A stretch of DNA of 44,467 bases, from assembly GCF_003333265.1 (NCBI RefSeq), contig NZ_QOLB01000136.1, positions 1 through 44,467 on the forward strand, written 5' to 3'. This DNA comes from Candidatus Halocynthiibacter alkanivorans. GTDB taxonomy: Bacteria; Pseudomonadota; Alphaproteobacteria; Rhodobacterales; Rhodobacteraceae. The notes beneath the pieces are model-generated. The model was not told the origin of the DNA. It worked only from the letters and a program-made list of their open reading frames with translations, and made no database searches. The position numbers were made by a program, and so were the translations under genes. Each line of letters opens with the position of its first letter. Position 1 is the stretch's first letter. Of this stretch, positions 7,958-16,622 are shown one piece after another.

Positions 7958-8671
7958 ATGACAGACCACATTCTCTATTCTTTCCGCCGCTGCCCCTACG
8001 CGATGCGCGCCCGCCTGGCGCTGCAATCGGGTGGAATCACGGTGGCATTGCGCGAAGTTGTGCTGCGCGACAAACCCGCAGAGATGCTGCGTGCCTCGCC
8101 CAAGGGCACGGTGCCGGTGTTGATCACCGGCGACCAGATGGTGAGTGCCGGAGCACCTGTGCCGGGAGCTGGCGGGCCGGTCGTGAGTGCTGGCGGACCG
8201 GTGGCAAATGCCGCTGCGCAAGTGGTGGAGGAGAGCCTGGACGTGATGTTTTGGGCGCTGGGGCGCAATGATCCCGAGGGCTGGCTTGATATGCCCGCCA
8301 CTGGTCATGCCCTTATCGCGGAATGTGACGGGCCGTTCAAAACGTCGCTGGACCGCTATAAATATGCCAGCCGCCATCCGGAGACGGATGCAAACGAAGA
8401 GCGGGCCAATGCGTCTCTGTTCCTGCACAGACTGGACCAGATGCTGGTGGGGAAAAACTGGCTCTTTGGCGAGATCAGCCTCGCGGACATGGCGATGCTG
8501 ACCTTTGTGCGCCAGTTCGCCAATGTGGACCGGGCCTGGTTTGACGCTGAACCCTGGCCGGATCTGCAACGCTGGCTCGAGACATTTCTCGCCTCCGACC
8601 GGTTTCTCGCCATTATGCAGAAATACCCGCAATGGCAGCCGGGCGACGCACTGACCTTTTTTCCGGAGTAG
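7958..8671 (+). CDS. Glutathione S-transferase family protein with internal repeat insertion
   Basis: The 237-residue protein has an N-terminal thioredoxin-like GST domain (LYSFRRCPYAMRARLAL, with a CPYA motif near residues 12-15, then KGTVPVL carrying the cis-proline) and an all-helical C-terminal half. Between VLITGDQ and the glutathione-binding VEESLDVM, residues 62-89 form four 7-residue units (VSAGAPV, PGAGGPV, VSAGGPV, ANAAAQV) encoded by a 21-bp tandem repeat. Relatives I remember run almost directly from the third strand to the ESL motif, so this looks like a recent in-frame expansion in a surface loop. The gene precedes a PaiB-like gene by three bases. Substrate unknown. Confidence 0.88.
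   Translation: MTDHILYSFRRCPYAMRARLALQSGGITVALREVVLRDKPAEMLRASPKGTVPVLITGDQMVSAGAPVPGAGGPVVSAGGPVANAAAQVVEESLDVMFWALGRNDPEGWLDMPATGHALIAECDGPFKTSLDRYKYASRHPETDANEERANASLFLHRLDQMLVGKNWLFGEISLADMAMLTFVRQFANVDRAWFDAEPWPDLQRWLETFLASDRFLAIMQKYPQWQPGDALTFFPE
8141..8224 (+). repeat. 21-bp tandem repeat inside GST gene
   Basis: Four consecutive 21-base units (8141, 8162, 8183, 8204) are present. Units 1 and 3 are most alike (GTGAGTGC at their starts); unit 4 is degenerate. The array stays in frame and adds 28 residues rich in Gly, Ala, Pro and Val. Confidence 0.75.
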
Positions 8672-8674
8672 AGC

Positions 8675-9286
8675 ATGCATCCCAACCCCGTCTTTCACAG
8701 CGCCACTGACAAAGAGAACCTCGCCTTTGCCGCCGGGCGTGGATTTGGCACCCTGGCCGTGAACGGGACGCAGGCTCCGATGCTGGCGCATGTGCCGTTC
8801 CACATCACCGGTGACTGCGCCGAACTGCACCTGATGCGCTCCAACCCCATCGCCGCCGCGGCCGCCAGTGGCCCACAACCTGCGGTGATCGCCGTGGCCG
8901 GCCCGGACAGCTATATCTCGCCCGACTGGTACGGTACGCAAGATTTGGTGCCAACGTGGAATTATGTTGCCGTGCATCTGCGCGGGCGGCTGGAAATGAT
9001 GGAAGACAGCGCGCTGCCAGGCGTGCTGGCCCGGCTGTCTGAGCGCTTTGAAGCGGAGCTGGCGCCTAAGCCGGCCTGGCACATGGACAAACTCAGCCCC
9101 GGCGTGGCGCAACGTATGATGCGGATGATACGCCCCTGCCGCTTTCATATTGAGGCGGTGGACGGCACCTGGAAGCTGGGCCAGAACAAGACGGATGCCG
9201 CGCGTGCCGGCGCCGCGGATGCGCTGGAACAGGTGGCGCTGGGACAGAACCTGCAGCAACTGGCCACGCTGATGCGTCAGGCCTGA
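8675..9286 (+). CDS. FMN-binding negative transcriptional regulator, PaiB family
   Basis: This 203-residue protein has the PaiB split-barrel fold signatures: MHPNPVF at the start, AHVPFHI, and SYISPDWYGTQDLVPTWNYVAVHLRGR around residues 75-105, the strongest family motif. Bacillus PaiB is described as a negative regulator of sporulation and protease genes; in proteobacteria its role is unclear and it may be a flavin or heme-binding redox protein. The ATG at 8675 is three bases after the GST stop, with GGAG inside the end of the GST gene, so the pair is coupled. A 13-base tandem duplication begins at the stop codon. Confidence 0.88.
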   Translation: MHPNPVFHSATDKENLAFAAGRGFGTLAVNGTQAPMLAHVPFHITGDCAELHLMRSNPIAAAAASGPQPAVIAVAGPDSYISPDWYGTQDLVPTWNYVAVHLRGRLEMMEDSALPGVLARLSERFEAELAPKPAWHMDKLSPGVAQRMMRMIRPCRFHIEAVDGTWKLGQNKTDAARAGAADALEQVALGQNLQQLATLMRQA

Positions 9287-9350
9287 GGCCGGAACCTGAG
9301 GCCGGCGCTGCGACTGACAGCTGCGACAGAGCAGAGCAGAGCAGAGCAGA
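9281..9350 (+). repeat. Short tandem repeats at the end of the PaiB-like gene
   Basis: A 13-base unit beginning CCTGAGGCCGG is repeated twice from the stop codon (about 9282-9307). Further on, four AGAGC units run from 9328 to 9347 with a partial fifth. Both lie in noncoding sequence apart from the first bases. Confidence 0.6.
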
Positions 9351-9703
9351 CAGGATTCCATGCGCGGAGCGGTGCCGACAACAGCGACCAGGGCCTGATC
9401 TGGTGGCACGGATGCGCTTCTCTGCGCGGGGCTGGCGCCTCAGTGCAGATCACCGCGCGCCCCGCCTGCGCCCCATAGTTGCACAGCGTGCTTGCGTCCT
9501 GTGCTTACACGCGTAATCTGCAAAAACATGTCAGATTTACGCCACAGCCGGTGCCGGCGCGACAACAGGTCCGTATTTCAGCCGAATGTATACTGGACGC
9601 GGGCGATTCTCAGCGCTAAAAGCGGCGCAGATGGGCTGCTGGAAACTGCGGCCCGTTAAGGTATGCAACCGGACCCACCGGTTCAAGAAATGGAGAAACG
9701 CTC
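9287..9703 (+). promoter_or_regulatory. petABC upstream region
   Basis: This 417-base gap holds no credible gene. It contains the short repeats above, and a promoter-like pair TTGCGT (9492-9497) and TAATCT (9514-9519) with 16 bases between. The -10 element lies inside an imperfect inverted repeat (9511-9520 with 9532-9542, arms GCGTAATCTG and CAGATTTACGC, one bulged base). A further TATACT at 9589-9594 could be a second -10 but has no good partner. This region should control the bc1 operon; the exact start is inferred. Confidence 0.45.
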
Positions 9704-10264
9704 GTGTCCCACGCAGACGAACACGAAGGCACCCGCCGCGATTTCCTGTACTACGCCACAGCCGGCGTCGGTGCGGTCGCAACCGGGGCCGCAGTATGGC
9801 CGCTGGTCAACCAGATGAATCCTTCCGCAGATGTAAAGGCTTTGTCCTCCATCCGCGTAGATATCTCGGATGTTGAGGCAGGCACGCAGCTGACCGTAAA
9901 ATGGCGCGGCAAACCCGTCTTCCTGCGTCGTCGCAGCCAGGACGAAATCGACGCCGGCCGTGCTGTCGCGATGGACGACCTTCCTGACCAGTTGTCGCGC
10001 AACGACAATGCCGGTTCTACGGATGACGCGTCGGATGCAAATCGCACTCTGGATGAAGCTGGCGAATGGCTGGTGATGATCGGCGTCTGCACTCATCTGG
10101 GCTGTGTACCGCTGGGCAATGGCTCTGGTGATTTCGGCGGCTGGTTCTGCCCCTGCCACGGTTCGCATTACGACACCGCCGGCCGCATCCGCAAAGGTCC
10201 GGCCCCTGAAAACCTGCTCGTGCCAACCGCTCGTTTCGACGGTTCGGTCGTCGTACTGGGATAA
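9704..10264 (+). CDS. petA: Ubiquinol-cytochrome c reductase iron-sulfur subunit (Rieske)
   Basis: This is the Rieske protein of the bc1 complex, which carries electrons from ubiquinol to cytochrome c1. The 186-residue protein has a Tat-type N-terminus with [19 protein letters not shown], which remains as the membrane anchor. The 2Fe-2S ligands are in CTHLGC (C129, H131, disulfide C134) and CPCHGSHYD (C149, disulfide C151, H152). The start is GTG at 9704 with GGAG ten bases upstream. It is the first gene of petA-petB-petC and is separated from petB by 11 bases that carry AAGGAG. Confidence 0.97.
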   Translation: MSHADEHEGTRRDFLYYATAGVGAVATGAAVWPLVNQMNPSADVKALSSIRVDISDVEAGTQLTVKWRGKPVFLRRRSQDEIDAGRAVAMDDLPDQLSRNDNAGSTDDASDANRTLDEAGEWLVMIGVCTHLGCVPLGNGSGDFGGWFCPCHGSHYDTAGRIRKGPAPENLLVPTARFDGSVVVLG

Positions 10265-10275
10265 GGAGAATATCA

Positions 10276-11607
10276 ATGTCTGGCATTCCGCACGACCATT
10301 ACGAACCAAAGACGGGCGCTGAAAAGTGGCTGCATAAACGCCTGCCGATTGTTGCGCTGCTGCACAGCACGCTGACGATCCCGACTCCAAAAAATCTGAA
10401 CTGGATGTGGATCTGGGGCATCGTGCTCGCGTTCACCCTGGTGATGCAGATCGCCACCGGTATTACCCTGGTGATGCACTATACCCCTCAGGTTGACCTG
10501 GCTTTTTCCAGTGTTGAACACATCATGCGCAACGTGAACGGTGGCTGGGCCATCCGTTACATTCACGCCAATGGCGCTTCGCTGTTCTTCCTCGCGGTCT
10601 ATATGCATATCTTCCGCGGCCTGTATTACGGCTCTTATAAATCCCCGCGCGAGATCACATGGATCATCGGCATGCTGATCTATCTGATGATGATGGGCAC
10701 CGCATTCATGGGCTATGTGCTGCCATGGGGTCAGATGTCCTTCTGGGGTGCGACTGTGATCACCGGCCTGTTTGGCGCGATCCCGCTGATTGGTGAACCA
10801 ATCCAGACCTGGCTGCTGGGCGGACCTGCGGTGGACAATGCCACCCTGAACCGCTTCTTCTCGCTGCACTATCTGCTGCCCTTCGTGATTGTTGGCCTCG
10901 TCGTCATTCACATCTGGGCATTCCACACCACCGGGAACTCCAACCCAACCGGTGTTGAAGTGCGCCGCACCTCCAAGAAAGAAGCCGCGGCCGACACGCT
11001 GCCGTTCTGGCCTTACTTCGTGATCAAAGATTTCTTTGCTCTGGTGGTTATTCTGGTGGTGTTCTTTGCAGTTGTTGGCTTCATGCCAAACTACCTGGGT
11101 CACCCGGACAACTATATTGAAGCCAACGCGCTTGCCACACCTGCGCATATCGTTCCCGAATGGTACTTCCTGCCATTCTACGCCATCCTGCGCGCCTTTA
11201 CCGCAGATGTCTGGGTGGTTCAGATTGCTTCATTCGTCACCGGCGGCATCGTTGATGCGAAGTTCTTTGGTGTGCTGGCAATGTTTGGGGCGATTGCGGT
11301 GATGGCGATGGCACCATGGTTGGACACATCCTCCACACGTTCGGGCAAATACCGTCCGATGTTCAAGTGGTGGTTTGCCCTGCTGGCGATCGACTTTGTG
11401 GTGCTGACATGGGTGGGCGCGCGTCCGACCGAAGGTATCTACCCCTATATCTCGCTGATCGGCGCTGCGTACTGGTTTGGCTATTTCCTGGTGATCCTGC
11501 CGCTGCTTGGCATCATCGAGAAACCGCTGCCGCTGCCGGAAACCATTGAGGCTGACTTTAACGCCCACCACCCGAAGGACGCGTCCGATGCGTCCGCGGC
11601 TGAGTGA
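10276..11607 (+). CDS. petB: Cytochrome b of the bc1 complex
   Basis: The 443-residue protein is the membrane core of the bc1 complex and holds the two b hemes and both quinone sites. Heme-ligand histidines are visible in the helix containing [20 protein letters not shown] and in [21 protein letters not shown]. The Qo-site motif [15 protein letters not shown] is intact. N-terminal KRLPI and the final transmembrane helices match full-length proteobacterial cytochrome b rather than the split b6/subunit IV type. It is preceded by AAGGAG and followed after 16 bases by petC. Confidence 0.98.
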   Translation: MSGIPHDHYEPKTGAEKWLHKRLPIVALLHSTLTIPTPKNLNWMWIWGIVLAFTLVMQIATGITLVMHYTPQVDLAFSSVEHIMRNVNGGWAIRYIHANGASLFFLAVYMHIFRGLYYGSYKSPREITWIIGMLIYLMMMGTAFMGYVLPWGQMSFWGATVITGLFGAIPLIGEPIQTWLLGGPAVDNATLNRFFSLHYLLPFVIVGLVVIHIWAFHTTGNSNPTGVEVRRTSKKEAAADTLPFWPYFVIKDFFALVVILVVFFAVVGFMPNYLGHPDNYIEANALATPAHIVPEWYFLPFYAILRAFTADVWVVQIASFVTGGIVDAKFFGVLAMFGAIAVMAMAPWLDTSSTRSGKYRPMFKWWFALLAIDFVVLTWVGARPTEGIYPYISLIGAAYWFGYFLVILPLLGIIEKPLPLPETIEADFNAHHPKDASDASAAE

Positions 11608-11623
11608 GAAAGGATCGATTGAT

Positions 11624-12442
11624 ATGATCAAGAAATTCACCCTCTCCGCTCTGACGGTTTTGGCGCTGACGTTCAGCGCTGGCGTGGCAACGGCCGAAGA
11701 AGACAGCAAAATCGAAGATATCGATTTCTCCTTCGAAGGTCCGTTTGGCACTTACGACCAGATGCAGCTTCAACGTGGCCTTCAAGTCTACACTGAGAGC
11801 TGCGCCGCCTGTCACGGTCTGAAATTCGTGCCGATCCGCACCCTGTCCGATCCCGGTGGCCCACAGCTGCCTGTTGAACAGATGCGGGCCTACACTGCGC
11901 AACTTTCCGTCGACGACATCAGCTCCAACCTGAATTTGTGGGATCCGGAGACCGAAGAACTTCGCGCTCTGACGCCTTCGGATAAGTTTCCGGCTAACAA
12001 CTCGGTAAACGCACCGGACCTGTCACTGATGACCAAGGCACGCGCTGCGTTCCGCGGCCCTTACGGCACCGGCATCAACCAGCTGTTCAAAGGGATCGGC
12101 GGACCTGAGTATGTCGTAGGCATCCTCACCGGTTATACCGGCGAAGAAAAAGAAGAAGCCGGCGTCACCTATTACGAAAACCATGTTTTCCCAGGTGGCT
12201 GGATCGCGATGCCTCCGCCGCTCTATGGCGATGATGTGGAATATATCGACGGCTCCTCCACCGAGCTGGAGGCAGAAGCCGAAGATATCGCCAGCTTCCT
12301 GACCTGGACGGCGGAACCCAAGATGATGGCCCGCAAGAAAATGGGCTTTGTCGCGGTGTCGCTGCTGATCCTGCTGTCCTCCTTGCTCTACCTGACCAAC
12401 AAGCGCATCTGGGCGCCGGTCAAAGGCAAAAAGACCGCCTGA
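11624..12442 (+). CDS. petC: Cytochrome c1 of the bc1 complex
   Basis: The 272-residue protein is exported with an N-terminal signal peptide ([24 protein letters not shown], cleavage expected after ATA). It carries one covalent heme at CAACH (C60, C63, H64) and a C-terminal membrane anchor near [20 protein letters not shown]. The sixth heme ligand should be a methionine in the [11 protein letters not shown] region. The ATG at 11624 is chosen because it opens the signal peptide; longer open sequence lies inside petB. AAAGGA is upstream. A strong terminator follows 24 bases after the stop, closing the operon. Confidence 0.97.
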   Translation: MIKKFTLSALTVLALTFSAGVATAEEDSKIEDIDFSFEGPFGTYDQMQLQRGLQVYTESCAACHGLKFVPIRTLSDPGGPQLPVEQMRAYTAQLSVDDISSNLNLWDPETEELRALTPSDKFPANNSVNAPDLSLMTKARAAFRGPYGTGINQLFKGIGGPEYVVGILTGYTGEEKEEAGVTYYENHVFPGGWIAMPPPLYGDDVEYIDGSSTELEAEAEDIASFLTWTAEPKMMARKKMGFVAVSLLILLSSLLYLTNKRIWAPVKGKKTA

Positions 12443-12466
12443 TCCTCAGGTCATAACAAATCGAAA

Positions 12467-12493
12467 AACGCGCCTTCCGGGGCGCGTTTTTTT
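12467..12493 (+). terminator. Intrinsic terminator of petABC
   Basis: An 8-bp GC-rich stem AACGCGCC / GGCGCGTT with a 6-base loop is followed by an uninterrupted T run to 12493, a textbook intrinsic terminator. A's before the stem would also let it work on the other strand. Confidence 0.92.
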
Positions 12494-12969
12494 ATGGGCA
12501 GAGGGGTTGCAGCCGCCCGAACATCAGGTTGGCCCGCTATGGCCGGAACACCTGACTTCGAAGCTCATCCCGCCCGGCGCCGCCGGGCAGCGCCTGACCC
12601 TGGGAAGGCGCTCCCCCCACCCGAGGGTCAGACGCCGCCCTGTTCCGGCATGCTCGTGCGCGTCTTAAAAACAGGCCAGAACGATTTGCGGAGACCCTTT
12701 TTCAGACCGGGGTATCTGCGTGGCTGTGCTTTGGCATCCGGAGCCCGGACAGCGAACTGCCGGGCACCCCGGCGGCCCGGATCAGCAGCGCTGCAACTTC
12801 ACCGGGCAGCGTTCAACGGACCTGCGACAAAGAATCCAACCGCCAGATACCAGCGCGGCCATCAGCCGCCCGTCAGGACCGCCAGCCCAACGTCGCGGAA
12901 AAAGGCAAAGGTCAGCGGTTCCCGCTCCCCGCGCGAAGTCAGAGATCATCCGCCGCGCAACAAGGCCGC
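12494..12969. other. Gene-free spacer between petC and thiQ
   Basis: These 476 bases separate two convergent operons. Open frames exist on the plus strand but their translations are Arg/Pro/Ser-rich, without a ribosome site or recognisable motif. A 7-bp hairpin GCCCGGC-GCC-GCCGGGC lies at 12572-12588 and may end the thi transcript, though it has no T-tract. I see nothing else. Confidence 0.5.
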
Positions 12970-13668
12970 TCAGCTCTGCTGGCCCAGATAGGCCGCCAGA
13001 GCCGGCGGCGGCGCGTTAAACAGCGCGTCTGTGGCCACCGGCGCATGTACCACACCGGCGTCAACCCAGATCACCTGATCGGCGAACCGGCGGGCGTCCG
13101 TGGGATCGTGGCTGACCATCAGCGCGGTGCTGCCATTGGCGCGGCACAGCGCCGCCACCAGATCCAGCATCTCCGCCCGCATCGCCGGCCCCAGCGCCGC
13201 AAAGGGTTCATCCAGCAACACCAATGGCTTGCGTTGCAACAACATGCGCGCCAGCGTCACCCGGCTTTGCTGCCCGCCCGAAAGCTGCCCCGGTTTACGC
13301 GCGCCCATCCCCACGAGCCCGACCCGGGTCAGGCTGTCTTCCACCTGCTGATGCTCAGCTGCGCTCAACCGCAGACTGGCGCGCAGCCCCATCGCCACGT
13401 TCTGAAACGCTGTGAGATGGGGGAACAGATTGTTGTCCTGAAAAACCACCGCGCCGGGCCGCTCAGCCGGGCTCAAGCCGCTGATCTCCTGCCCCTGCCA
13501 GCGGATCGATCCGCGCACCGGCAAAAACCCCGCCAGCGCCGCCAGAAGTGTGGATTTTCCTGCACCGGATGCGCCAATAATGGCCACCCGGCTGCCCGGC
13601 GCCACGCTCAGATCGGCGCGCAGCACAAAGGCATCCTGCTGCACTTCCAGGCCCTCAAGTATCAGCAT
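12970..13668 (-). CDS. thiQ: Thiamine ABC transporter, ATP-binding protein
   Basis: The 232-residue ATPase drives import of thiamine and its phosphates by ThiBPQ. Motifs in order: Walker A GASGAGKST (residues 32-40), Q-loop VVFQDNN (Q77), signature LSGGQQ (129-134), Walker B LVLLDEP (149-155) and the H-loop in MVSHDPTDA. The short single-domain form and FQDNNLFPHL are typical of ThiQ. The ATG at 13668 is preferred over a longer frame because GGAGGG lies upstream; it overlaps the end of thiP by 14 bases, implying coupled translation. It is the last gene of the thiB-thiP-thiQ operon, under the TPP riboswitch. Confidence 0.94.
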   Translation of the reverse strand: MLILEGLEVQQDAFVLRADLSVAPGSRVAIIGASGAGKSTLLAALAGFLPVRGSIRWQGQEISGLSPAERPGAVVFQDNNLFPHLTAFQNVAMGLRASLRLSAAEHQQVEDSLTRVGLVGMGARKPGQLSGGQQSRVTLARMLLQRKPLVLLDEPFAALGPAMRAEMLDLVAALCRANGSTALMVSHDPTDARRFADQVIWVDAGVVHAPVATDALFNAPPPALAAYLGQQS

Positions 13669-15232
13669 CAATGCGCCCTCCGCGGTCAAAAATCCAGAAC
13701 AGCGCCAACGACAGCGCCAGCAAAAGCAGCGCCGCACCGGCGGCCGCCTGCATCTGATAGGCCGCCATCAGCCGGAACAGCTGCAGCGGCAATGTGGCAG
13801 CCCCCGGGTCGGCAAAAAGCGTGATCACCCCAAGATCCCCCATTGACAGCGCCGCACTCAGCCCGGCGGCAAACCCCAGAGGGCGGCGCAGACGCGGCAG
13901 ATAGAGCCAGCGCAGCCGGGCCCAGCCAGTCAGCCCGAGACTGTCGGCCAGCGCACCATAGCGGCTTTCAATATCATTCAGCGCCGGCACCAGCGCGCGC
14001 AGCACAAAAGGCAGGCTCATCAGAGCATTGACCAGCCCGGTCACCGGCAGCGCCAGGGCCACCGGGTTGGCAAAGGGAAAGATCATCAGGAACAAGCCGG
14101 TGCCCATCACCAGCGGGCTGGCGGCAATGGTCAGATAGCCCAGCCCCTCAACCATACCGCGCGCCCAGCGCCGCCTCAGGTTCTGCACCGCAATAGCCAG
14201 CGCCAGCGCCAGGCCCATGCTCAGCGCCACCGAGACCAGCGCCAGCCACAGCGAGCGCAGCGCTGCCGCCCAGATTGAGGCCGGCAACAAGGCCAGCCCT
14301 GGCACGCCGCGCAGAGCAATCATCAGCAGCGGCAGCAACAGAAAACCAGCCGCAGCGATGATCCAGCCCGCGTCCATCAGCTTTGCCAGTCCCCCGCGCC
14401 CGTCCCAGCGCTCCACCGCCCGGTCAAGACCGGCGCCAAAACCGCCAGGCACAGCAATCCACAACGCCAGAAGCGCCGCTGCCGCGCCGACGCCAAATTG
14501 CATAAGCGACAGCAAGGCTGCGCGGCCGAGATCAAAATCAAAGCGGAACGCCTGATAAATCGCCAGCTCAACGGTGGTCGCTTTGGGGCCGCCCCCAAGC
14601 GCCAGCACCACAGTAAAACTGGTGAGACAGATGATAAATATAACGGTGAACACCCCGGGCAGCACCCCGCGCAGCATCGGATATTCCAGCAGATGGCGCA
14701 TGTCGCGCGGGCTGAACCCCAGGCTGGCCGCGAGCCGGAACCGCTCAGAGGGGATCGACAGCCAACCCTGCAGGATCAGCCGCACCGCCAGCGGCAGGTT
14801 GAAAAACACATGCGCCAGCAGCACCCCGTGCAGCCCATAGATCTGCACCGGGTCAAACCCAATCCAGCCCAGCGCGACGCTGAAAACGCCCTTGCGGCCA
14901 AACACCGCCAGCAGCCCCAGCACCGCCACGATCACCGGCAGGATGAACGGCGCCCCCATCAAAGCCAGCAAAGCCGCACGCCCCGGGAACTGACGCCGGG
15001 CCAGCGCGCGTGCCACCGGCACCGCCAGCAATACGGAGAGCAGCGCCGACAGCAGCGCCTGCCACAAGGTGAAGCGCAGCGCTGCAAGATCAAACGGACC
15101 GAGCGCAGAAAATCCCTTTGCCCGCCACAACACCGCCGCCAGGGTGCCAAAAATCAGCACTGCGACAAGCATCGCAGCGCTGATCCCGGGCCAGAGCGGC
15201 GCCCGGCTTATTTTGAAAAGGCGGTTTGCCAT
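13655..15232 (-). CDS. thiP: Thiamine ABC transporter, permease protein
   Basis: The 525-residue permease is an inner-membrane fusion of two binding-protein-dependent transport modules, as in E. coli ThiP. About twelve hydrophobic helices are visible. Two EAA-type cytoplasmic loops that contact ThiQ are seen: near RLAASLGFSPRDMRHLLEYPMLRGVLPG (about residue 170) and near ALADSLGLTGWARLRWLYLPRLRRPLG (about residue 435). It overlaps thiB by 25 bases upstream and thiQ by 14 bases downstream. Its start codon lies inside thiB, which is common for these operons. Transport substrate is inferred from the riboswitch and from ThiB. Confidence 0.94.
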   Translation of the reverse strand: MANRLFKISRAPLWPGISAAMLVAVLIFGTLAAVLWRAKGFSALGPFDLAALRFTLWQALLSALLSVLLAVPVARALARRQFPGRAALLALMGAPFILPVIVAVLGLLAVFGRKGVFSVALGWIGFDPVQIYGLHGVLLAHVFFNLPLAVRLILQGWLSIPSERFRLAASLGFSPRDMRHLLEYPMLRGVLPGVFTVIFIICLTSFTVVLALGGGPKATTVELAIYQAFRFDFDLGRAALLSLMQFGVGAAAALLALWIAVPGGFGAGLDRAVERWDGRGGLAKLMDAGWIIAAAGFLLLPLLMIALRGVPGLALLPASIWAAALRSLWLALVSVALSMGLALALAIAVQNLRRRWARGMVEGLGYLTIAASPLVMGTGLFLMIFPFANPVALALPVTGLVNALMSLPFVLRALVPALNDIESRYGALADSLGLTGWARLRWLYLPRLRRPLGFAAGLSAALSMGDLGVITLFADPGAATLPLQLFRLMAAYQMQAAAGAALLLLALSLALFWIFDRGGRIDADT

Positions 15233-16200
15233 TCAGCGATTGCCTCGTCGCGCAGATCAGCCGCCTGGTTCTCGTCCAGGAAGATGGCTTTCTGCGGATA
15301 GTTCAGCTGTGAAAACGCCTCGGGCCACTGATCTTCGGGCAAGGCTGCCGGATAGGACCAGTTGGCGGTGGGGATGATGTTCTGGAATTTTGGCGACAGC
15401 ACAAATTCCATGAACTGATCTGCCAGCTCCGGCTGATCGGTGCCGGCCAGCTTCGCTGCCATTTCCACAAGGAAATAATGCCCCTCGTCAAACAGAGCCG
15501 CCGACTTGCTTTGGTCTTCTTCGGCGATGATGTGATAGGCGGGCGACGTGGTATAGCTCAGCACCATATCGGCCTCACCATCGGTGAACATGCCATAGGC
15601 TTCGGACCAGCCTTTGGTCACCGTCACCACTTTGGGTGCCAGTTTTTCCCAGGCTTCACCCGCCTTGTCGCCAAACACCGATTTGCCCCAGAGCACCAGG
15701 GCCAGACCCGAGATCGAGCTGCGCGGATCCTGGATCACCAGCCGCACATCATCGGGCATATCCACCAGCTCCTGAAAGCTTTTTGGCGGGTTGGCCATTT
15801 TTGTATTGTCGTAGATGAAGGCGGTATAGCTCCAGTTGAACGGCAGGAACGTGTCGTCTTGCCAGGCCAGCGGCAGCGTCAGCGCCGAGGTGTCCACACT
15901 ATGGGGGGCAAACAGCCCGCTGTCGCGCGCCTTTTTGGACTCATCCGTGTTCAGACCGATGGCGATGTCGGCGCTGGTGCGCGTGCCTTCCAGCAACAGG
16001 CGCGGCAGCACGTCACCGGTGACATATTGCAGATCGCAACCACCGCAGACCTCTTCAAAGGCGGATTCAATGGCGGGGCCAGGCCCCCATTCAGAGCCGA
16101 AATAATCCGGCGCATAGACGGTCAGCACAGGGGTCGTTTCCTGGGCGGCAGCCGAATGGGCCGCCAGGGTCAGACCCGCGAGAAGTAAGATGTGTTTCAT
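15208..16200 (-). CDS. thiB: Thiamine-binding periplasmic protein
   Basis: The 330-residue solute-binding protein starts with a Sec signal peptide (MKHILLLAGLTLAAHSAAAQ, cleavage after AAA or AQ). The mature part begins TPVLTVYAPDYFGSEWGPGPAIESAFEE, the usual ThiB N-terminus, with GCDLQYV, NWSYTAFIYD and the long TANWSYPAALP region near the C-terminus. In the periplasm it binds thiamine, thiamine monophosphate or pyrophosphate and delivers it to ThiPQ. The start at 16200 has AAGGA seven bases upstream; a longer frame runs through the riboswitch and is not real. First gene of the operon. Confidence 0.95.
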   Translation of the reverse strand: MKHILLLAGLTLAAHSAAAQETTPVLTVYAPDYFGSEWGPGPAIESAFEEVCGGCDLQYVTGDVLPRLLLEGTRTSADIAIGLNTDESKKARDSGLFAPHSVDTSALTLPLAWQDDTFLPFNWSYTAFIYDNTKMANPPKSFQELVDMPDDVRLVIQDPRSSISGLALVLWGKSVFGDKAGEAWEKLAPKVVTVTKGWSEAYGMFTDGEADMVLSYTTSPAYHIIAEEDQSKSAALFDEGHYFLVEMAAKLAGTDQPELADQFMEFVLSPKFQNIIPTANWSYPAALPEDQWPEAFSQLNYPQKAIFLDENQAADLRDEAIAEWQTAFSK

Positions 16201-16247
16201 ATCACGATCCTTGGTTCGCGGGCGGAGCAAGGGGGAGTGATGATCCC

Positions 16248-16343
16248 GAACCTTCCCTCCGCCGATGTTAGTCGGTTCAGGTTCAACGGGTCCGCATTTG
16301 CATCTCAGCCGGATCCGTACAAATCCAGGCACCCCGAGGTGGG
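16248..16343 (-). promoter_or_regulatory. TPP (THI element) riboswitch controlling thiBPQ
   Basis: On the minus strand the thi-box landmarks appear in order: GGGGTGCC (16331-16338 region), CTGAGATGC, ACCCGTTGAACCTG, a variable stem, and GGAGGGAAGG at 16251-16260. These are the conserved pyrithiamine- and pyrophosphate-binding segments of TPP aptamers. The aptamer ends about 50 bases before the thiB start. With thiamine pyrophosphate bound it should hide the ribosome site or end transcription. I see no clear T-rich terminator in those 50 bases, so translational control is more likely. Confidence 0.95.
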
Positions 16344-16347
16344 ACAC

Positions 16348-16375
16348 AACATAGACAAAAGTCAAAAAGGTGCAA
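16348..16375 (-). promoter_or_regulatory. Promoter of thiBPQ
   Basis: On the minus strand TTGCAC (16370-16375) and TATGTT (16348-16353) are 16 bases apart. Transcription would begin at about 16341, right at the first strand of the TPP aptamer, which supports the call. Confidence 0.55.
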
Positions 16376-16622
16376 GCTGTGGCCTGCATCTGCCAGCATA
16401 GGCGCCGCCAGACAGAACGGGCATGACCAGGTGTGACACCCGCAGGCGGCCCGCCGGGGCCAGCCGGGTTTTTGGCCGGTTGCGCAAGAGCATCACCGCT
16501 CGACTGTGTCTTGCAGGCACCGACCACACCTATATGCAACAGCATGCATGAGAAAGATTGTGCCCCCAGCCGCCACCGCCTAGAGCGGGGTCCGTTAGTA
16601 ACCATTTTTGTAGAGAATTTTT

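Noticed and set aside
7913-9409. 498-codon minus-strand open frame opposite GST and PaiB-like genes
   Set aside because: It covers two motif-bearing, coupled genes; no ribosome site or domain of its own.
12494-13019. Open frames on the plus strand between petC and thiQ
   Set aside because: The first begins right after the pet terminator without a ribosome site; Arg/Pro/Ser-rich products, no motif, and they run into thiQ.
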